The position numbers and the translations under genes were made by a program. DNA of 64,000 bases from Prochlorococcus marinus str. MIT 9313 (GTDB lineage: Bacteria; Cyanobacteriota; Cyanobacteriia; PCC-6307; Cyanobiaceae). Positions 60,843 through 64,000 of this stretch are shown piece by piece (the first letter of the stretch is position 1; the number at the start of each line of letters is the position of its first letter). The stretch is from the NCBI RefSeq assembly GCF_000011485.1, contig NC_005071.1:248001-312000 (forward strand). Direction: 5' to 3'. The notes beneath the pieces are model-generated. The model did not search any database. It worked only from the letters and a program-made list of their open reading frames with translations, and was not told the origin of the DNA.

Positions 60843-62197
60843 TGTTGTCTTCTTCTTCCGTTGCTGCCTCTGATGGATCTGTACCTGTACCGGGACTGCT
60901 GCCGCGGCGGGTGGCATGGGAGCTGTTACAGGCAGTGGCGGCAGGGGCCTATGCAGATGTCGCTCTCGAACGAGCTCTTCGTCAGAACCCCATGAGCGGT
61001 GCCGACCGTGGCCTGGTGATGGAATTGGCTTATGGCGCAATCCGTCAGCGGCAATGGCTCGATGCTTGGTTGGATCGTCTTGGCAAGGTGCCTGCTTGCA
61101 AACAGCCACCAGTGCTGCGCTGGTTGCTGCATTTGGGGCTCTATCAGATTCTGCGTATGCAGCGGATTCCAGCTGCAGCGGCAGTGAACACCAGCGTTGA
61201 ACTTGCTAAGACCGGCAAGCTTGCCCGATTAGCTCCAGTGGTGAATGGCATTTTGCGGGCGGCATTGCGTGCACGCGATGCCGGTATGGTGCTCCTCGAG
61301 CCGGAGGACTCTGCTGCTCGGTTGGCGCAAGCGGAATCTCTACCGTTGTGGTTGGTGGAGCAGTTACTTGTTTGGCGAGGCGAGGTGGGAGCTGAGCTGT
61401 TTGCTCGTGCCAGCAACCAGGTACCAACACTTGATTTGCGGATCAATCGACGTCGTACAAGCCGTGAGAAAGTAAGGCTGGCGCTTGAGGCTATTGGAGT
61501 AGAGAGCACTCCGATCGAGAGCTGCCCTGATGGTTTGATGGTGACTGGTAGTGCTGGTGACCTAAGCCAGTGGCCTGGCTATCAGCAAGGACATTGGTGT
61601 GTGCAGGATCGCTCTTCACAGTTGGTCGCACCGCTTTTGCGGCCACAGCCTGGGGATCGGATTCTTGATGCTTGCGCAGCACCAGGGGGTAAGGCCACTC
61701 ATCTTGTTGAGCTGATGGGTGGTTCGGGAGAGGTGTGGGCTGTGGATCGTTCCGCTGGTCGACTCAAGCGCTTGGCGGATAATGCTGCTCGCTTGGGGGG
61801 TGACTGCCTCAATGCTCTAGTCGCAGATGCCTCGAATCTGTTGGCGGTGAAGCCAAGCTGGCGAGGATCCTTCCAGCGCATTCTTGTGGATGCCCCATGT
61901 TCTGGGTTAGGTACTTTGGCCCGTCATGCGGACGCACGTTGGCGAGTCACTCCGTTGCAGGTTGAGGGGTTGGTGATCTTGCAGTCCAAGCTGCTGGAAG
62001 GCCTTCTGCCTCTGCTTAGCTCTGGAGGCCGGTTGGTTTATGCCACTTGCACCATCCATCCGGCCGAGAACTTTGATCAGATCGAGGCCTTCCTGGGTCG
62101 GCATCCTGAATTGAGCTTGTCTCAGGAACAGCAACTATGGCCTGATCCTGAGCATGGTGGTGATGGTTTTTATTCAGCCGTGTTGGATCTCAGCTGA
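60842..62197 (+). CDS. rsmB: 16S rRNA (cytosine-967-C5)-methyltransferase
   Basis: 451 residues: an N-terminal NusB-like RNA-binding domain (about 15-150), then a Rossmann methyltransferase domain with the SAM motif DACAAPGGKATHL, LVDAPCSGLGTLARHADARW and the catalytic YATCTIHPAEN cysteine. It methylates C967 of 16S rRNA. Overlaps the Atl gene stop, so is likely translationally coupled. Convergent with the penicillin-binding protein gene. Confidence 0.94.
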   Translation: MLSSSSVAASDGSVPVPGLLPRRVAWELLQAVAAGAYADVALERALRQNPMSGADRGLVMELAYGAIRQRQWLDAWLDRLGKVPACKQPPVLRWLLHLGLYQILRMQRIPAAAAVNTSVELAKTGKLARLAPVVNGILRAALRARDAGMVLLEPEDSAARLAQAESLPLWLVEQLLVWRGEVGAELFARASNQVPTLDLRINRRRTSREKVRLALEAIGVESTPIESCPDGLMVTGSAGDLSQWPGYQQGHWCVQDRSSQLVAPLLRPQPGDRILDACAAPGGKATHLVELMGGSGEVWAVDRSAGRLKRLADNAARLGGDCLNALVADASNLLAVKPSWRGSFQRILVDAPCSGLGTLARHADARWRVTPLQVEGLVILQSKLLEGLLPLLSSGGRLVYATCTIHPAENFDQIEAFLGRHPELSLSQEQQLWPDPEHGGDGFYSAVLDLS

Positions 62198-62203
62198 GCC
62201 TGA

Positions 62204-64000
62204 TCAGGGAATAGGCATTGGCTCGAAGTTTTCATTGAGCGGCGGTCCCCCTGGAGGTGCGATGTATCTGGGTGGAGGGCCCTGGGTTTGATCTTGGTCT
62301 TTGGCAGCATCCTCGCTGCCGTTCTTTGGTTTGCTCCTCGTTTTGCCTGGTGGCCTAAAGGTGCGGTTCATAACTGGTTTTGGTGGGAAGGGTTGTACCT
62401 CAAAATTGTCTTGGATCTTGGTCATGAACTGCTTCCAGGCCCATGCAGCATCACCACTGCCGCCAGATGTCTTTCGGTTGTTGTCGTAGCCAAACCATAC
62501 GGCGGTTGTTAGTTGTGGTATTGAGCCAATGAACCAGAGGTCACGGGCACCTTCCGATGTGCCGGTTTTGCCCGCTACTGGCCGGTCACCGAGGGATGCC
62601 GCAGCTCCAGTGCCACCGCTGACAACGCGCTGGAGCATCCAGTTCATGGTGTCTGCTACGTCGCTATCGAGGGCTCGACGACCTTTGTAGCCTTCTAACT
62701 GGTGGTTCCAGATCACCTCGTCGTCTGGGCCTCGGATCTCTTCAAATGGCGTGGGCTTCATGTAAATGCCCCGGTTGGCTACTGCGGCATAGGCTGCCGT
62801 CATGTCGAGTACTGTTTGCTCGTAGGCCCCAATAGCGAGCGGATAGTACTTGCCTAATGGGCGAGTGGTGCCGATGCCAAGATTATTGGCCATGCTGATC
62901 ACGGCATCAAAGCCCACTTTGTCTAGTAGTTGGACTGCAACAGTGTTTAGGGAGTATCTCAGGGCATCAGCGAGTGCCACTGATCCCAGGTATTTGTTGC
63001 CGAAGTTCTTTGGGCAATATCCTCTCCAGCAGCGTTTCGCGTCCACAACCTTGTCCTCTGGCTTGATGCCGGCGTTGATGGCTGCTGCATAGGGAAAAAG
63101 CTTGAAGGTGGAGCCAGGTGAACGCAGAGCCTGTGTTGCTCTATTGAATTGGCTGGTATTAAAGTTTTTGCCTCCTACCATCACCCGCACTTCACCGGTG
63201 CTTGGTTCGATAGACACCATGGAACCCTCTGTGTTCCCGGGGGCGTATTTGCTGATCACATCTTGGGCTTGCTTTTGCCAAGCCAGATTGAGGCTGGTGT
63301 GAATCTTGAGTCCACCCACTTCTAGTTGCTCTGGGGTGAGCAGATTGGGGAGTTGCTGGGCTACCCAGCTGGTGAAAAATGGTGCGCTGCTGTTGAAGTA
63401 CTTCGGTATCGCTGGCTTGAGAGTGAGGGGGCTGTCGCGAGCTGCATCGGCTTCTCTGGCAGAGATAAATCCGGCCTGCTGCATTCGTTTAAGGACAATT
63501 GCGCGGCGTTCTAGGGCAATTTTCTGGTTGACCAGTGGTGAATAAACTGAGGGAGCAGGGGGCATGCCAGCGATTAGAGCGGCTTCCGGCAGTGTGAGTT
63601 GATTGGGGGATTTAGAGAAGTACACCCAGGCTGCATCGGCTACGCCGTAAGCACCTGAGCCCAAGTAGACATAATTCAGATACTGCTCAAGGATTTGCTG
63701 TTTGCTGAGCTGTCGCTCCAGCTTGTAGGCCAGAGCAGCTTCTTTGAGTTTGCGCGGCAGGGTTCGTTCCTGACTCAGGAATACGGTTCGAGCAAGTTGC
63801 TGAGTGATGGTGCTGGCACCTTCCCTCACGGAACCCTGGCGGAGGTTTGTCACCAGGGCTCGGCTGATACCCCAGATATCCAAGCCATTGTGGTAGTAAA
63901 AGCGTCGGTCTTCTGCCGCGACGAAGGCTTGCTCCACAAGCAGAGGCATCTTGTCTTGCGCAACCTTCTCGCGGGTCGCGGGACCAAGCTTTTGGATCAC
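62204..64000 (-). CDS. Class A penicillin-binding protein (PBP1A-like), N-terminus beyond window
   Basis: A bifunctional peptidoglycan glycosyltransferase/transpeptidase. 598 residues are visible; the gene continues past the window's right edge. Glycosyltransferase motifs: EDRRFYYHNGLDIWGISRAL, GASTITQQLAR, LPRKLKEAALAYKLE. Transpeptidase motifs: SPGSTFKLF (Ser nucleophile), SLNT, and KTGTSEGARD. A Pro-rich, charged C-terminal tail ends the protein. Acts at the outer face of the plasma membrane. Confidence 0.95.
   Translation of the reverse strand: MIQKLGPATREKVAQDKMPLLVEQAFVAAEDRRFYYHNGLDIWGISRALVTNLRQGSVREGASTITQQLARTVFLSQERTLPRKLKEAALAYKLERQLSKQQILEQYLNYVYLGSGAYGVADAAWVYFSKSPNQLTLPEAALIAGMPPAPSVYSPLVNQKIALERRAIVLKRMQQAGFISAREADAARDSPLTLKPAIPKYFNSSAPFFTSWVAQQLPNLLTPEQLEVGGLKIHTSLNLAWQKQAQDVISKYAPGNTEGSMVSIEPSTGEVRVMVGGKNFNTSQFNRATQALRSPGSTFKLFPYAAAINAGIKPEDKVVDAKRCWRGYCPKNFGNKYLGSVALADALRYSLNTVAVQLLDKVGFDAVISMANNLGIGTTRPLGKYYPLAIGAYEQTVLDMTAAYAAVANRGIYMKPTPFEEIRGPDDEVIWNHQLEGYKGRRALDSDVADTMNWMLQRVVSGGTGAAASLGDRPVAGKTGTSEGARDLWFIGSIPQLTTAVWFGYDNNRKTSGGSGDAAWAWKQFMTKIQDNFEVQPFPPKPVMNRTFRPPGKTRSKPKNGSEDAAKDQDQTQGPPPRYIAPPGGPPLNENFEPMPIP

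Noticed and set aside
1..64000. tRNA, rRNA or known small RNA genes
   Set aside because: I looked for T-loop GTTCRA motifs with paired arms and for conserved rRNA segments and found none; the isolated GGTTCGAA at about 27950 has no cloverleaf around it.

Overview
The window looks like a chromosomal segment of a marine picocyanobacterium of the Prochlorococcus/Synechococcus group, most likely low-light Prochlorococcus close to strain MIT9313. The reasons are a LanM-type lanthionine synthetase with the three-cysteine zinc site of ProcM and seven prochlorosin (ProcA) precursors with Nif11-like leaders. One core, FFCVQGTANRFTINVC, I recognise as ProcA1.1. Strain assignment is from memory of these peptides, not from a search. 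No rRNA, tRNA or CRISPR was found.

Layout. 0-9.6 kb: a K+ channel, small hypothetical genes, a ribbon-helix-helix-like gene next to an inverted repeat, pyruvate dehydrogenase E2, an NHL-repeat lipoprotein and an APC permease. 9.6-20.8 kb: core metabolism, namely queA, cysK, two Cys/Met-metabolism PLP enzymes, rpsD, yidD, a thioredoxin-fold protein, murE, an alpha/beta hydrolase, a hupE gene behind a cobalamin riboswitch, and a class V aminotransferase.

20.8-35.9 kb: a genomic island. A tyrosine recombinase starts at the left edge. A 53-bp sequence covering the 5' end of the aminotransferase gene is repeated directly at the right edge (20790-20842 and 35815-35867, 49/53 identical), which marks likely attL/attR sites. 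The island carries small mobile-element-type genes, seven procA genes in tandemly duplicated cassettes, four double-glycine-leader peptides of other families, a small repeated gene of unknown function (two intact copies, one broken), a fatty-acid desaturase and procM. No peptidase-containing exporter is present, so export and leader removal must be encoded elsewhere. A few accessory peptide genes continue to about 37 kb.

37-47 kb: lemA with a DUF3137 partner, a NifU-like scaffold, mqo, and a 1765-residue RTX-like repeat protein whose Ser/Tyr/Asn-rich centre is built of three tandem 666-bp units. 47-56.5 kb: lepA and a type IV pilin locus (pilA, three minor prepilins, a PilX-like protein, a prepilin fused to a von Willebrand A domain, and a divergent frameshifted PilX-like gene). 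57-64 kb: a histidine kinase, an ABC permease, trmH and an alkyltransferase-like gene with overlapping divergent start codons, rsmB, and a class A penicillin-binding protein cut by the window end.

How the genes work together: ProcM dehydrates Ser/Thr and forms thioether rings in the cores of many ProcA peptides. The cassettes keep leader, promoter region and terminator nearly constant while the core varies. The island structure gives a plausible route for gaining and spreading this system. The least explained content is the set of double-glycine peptides sharing a P[EQ]GSGSG motif, two of which share a promoter-like element with one procA gene.
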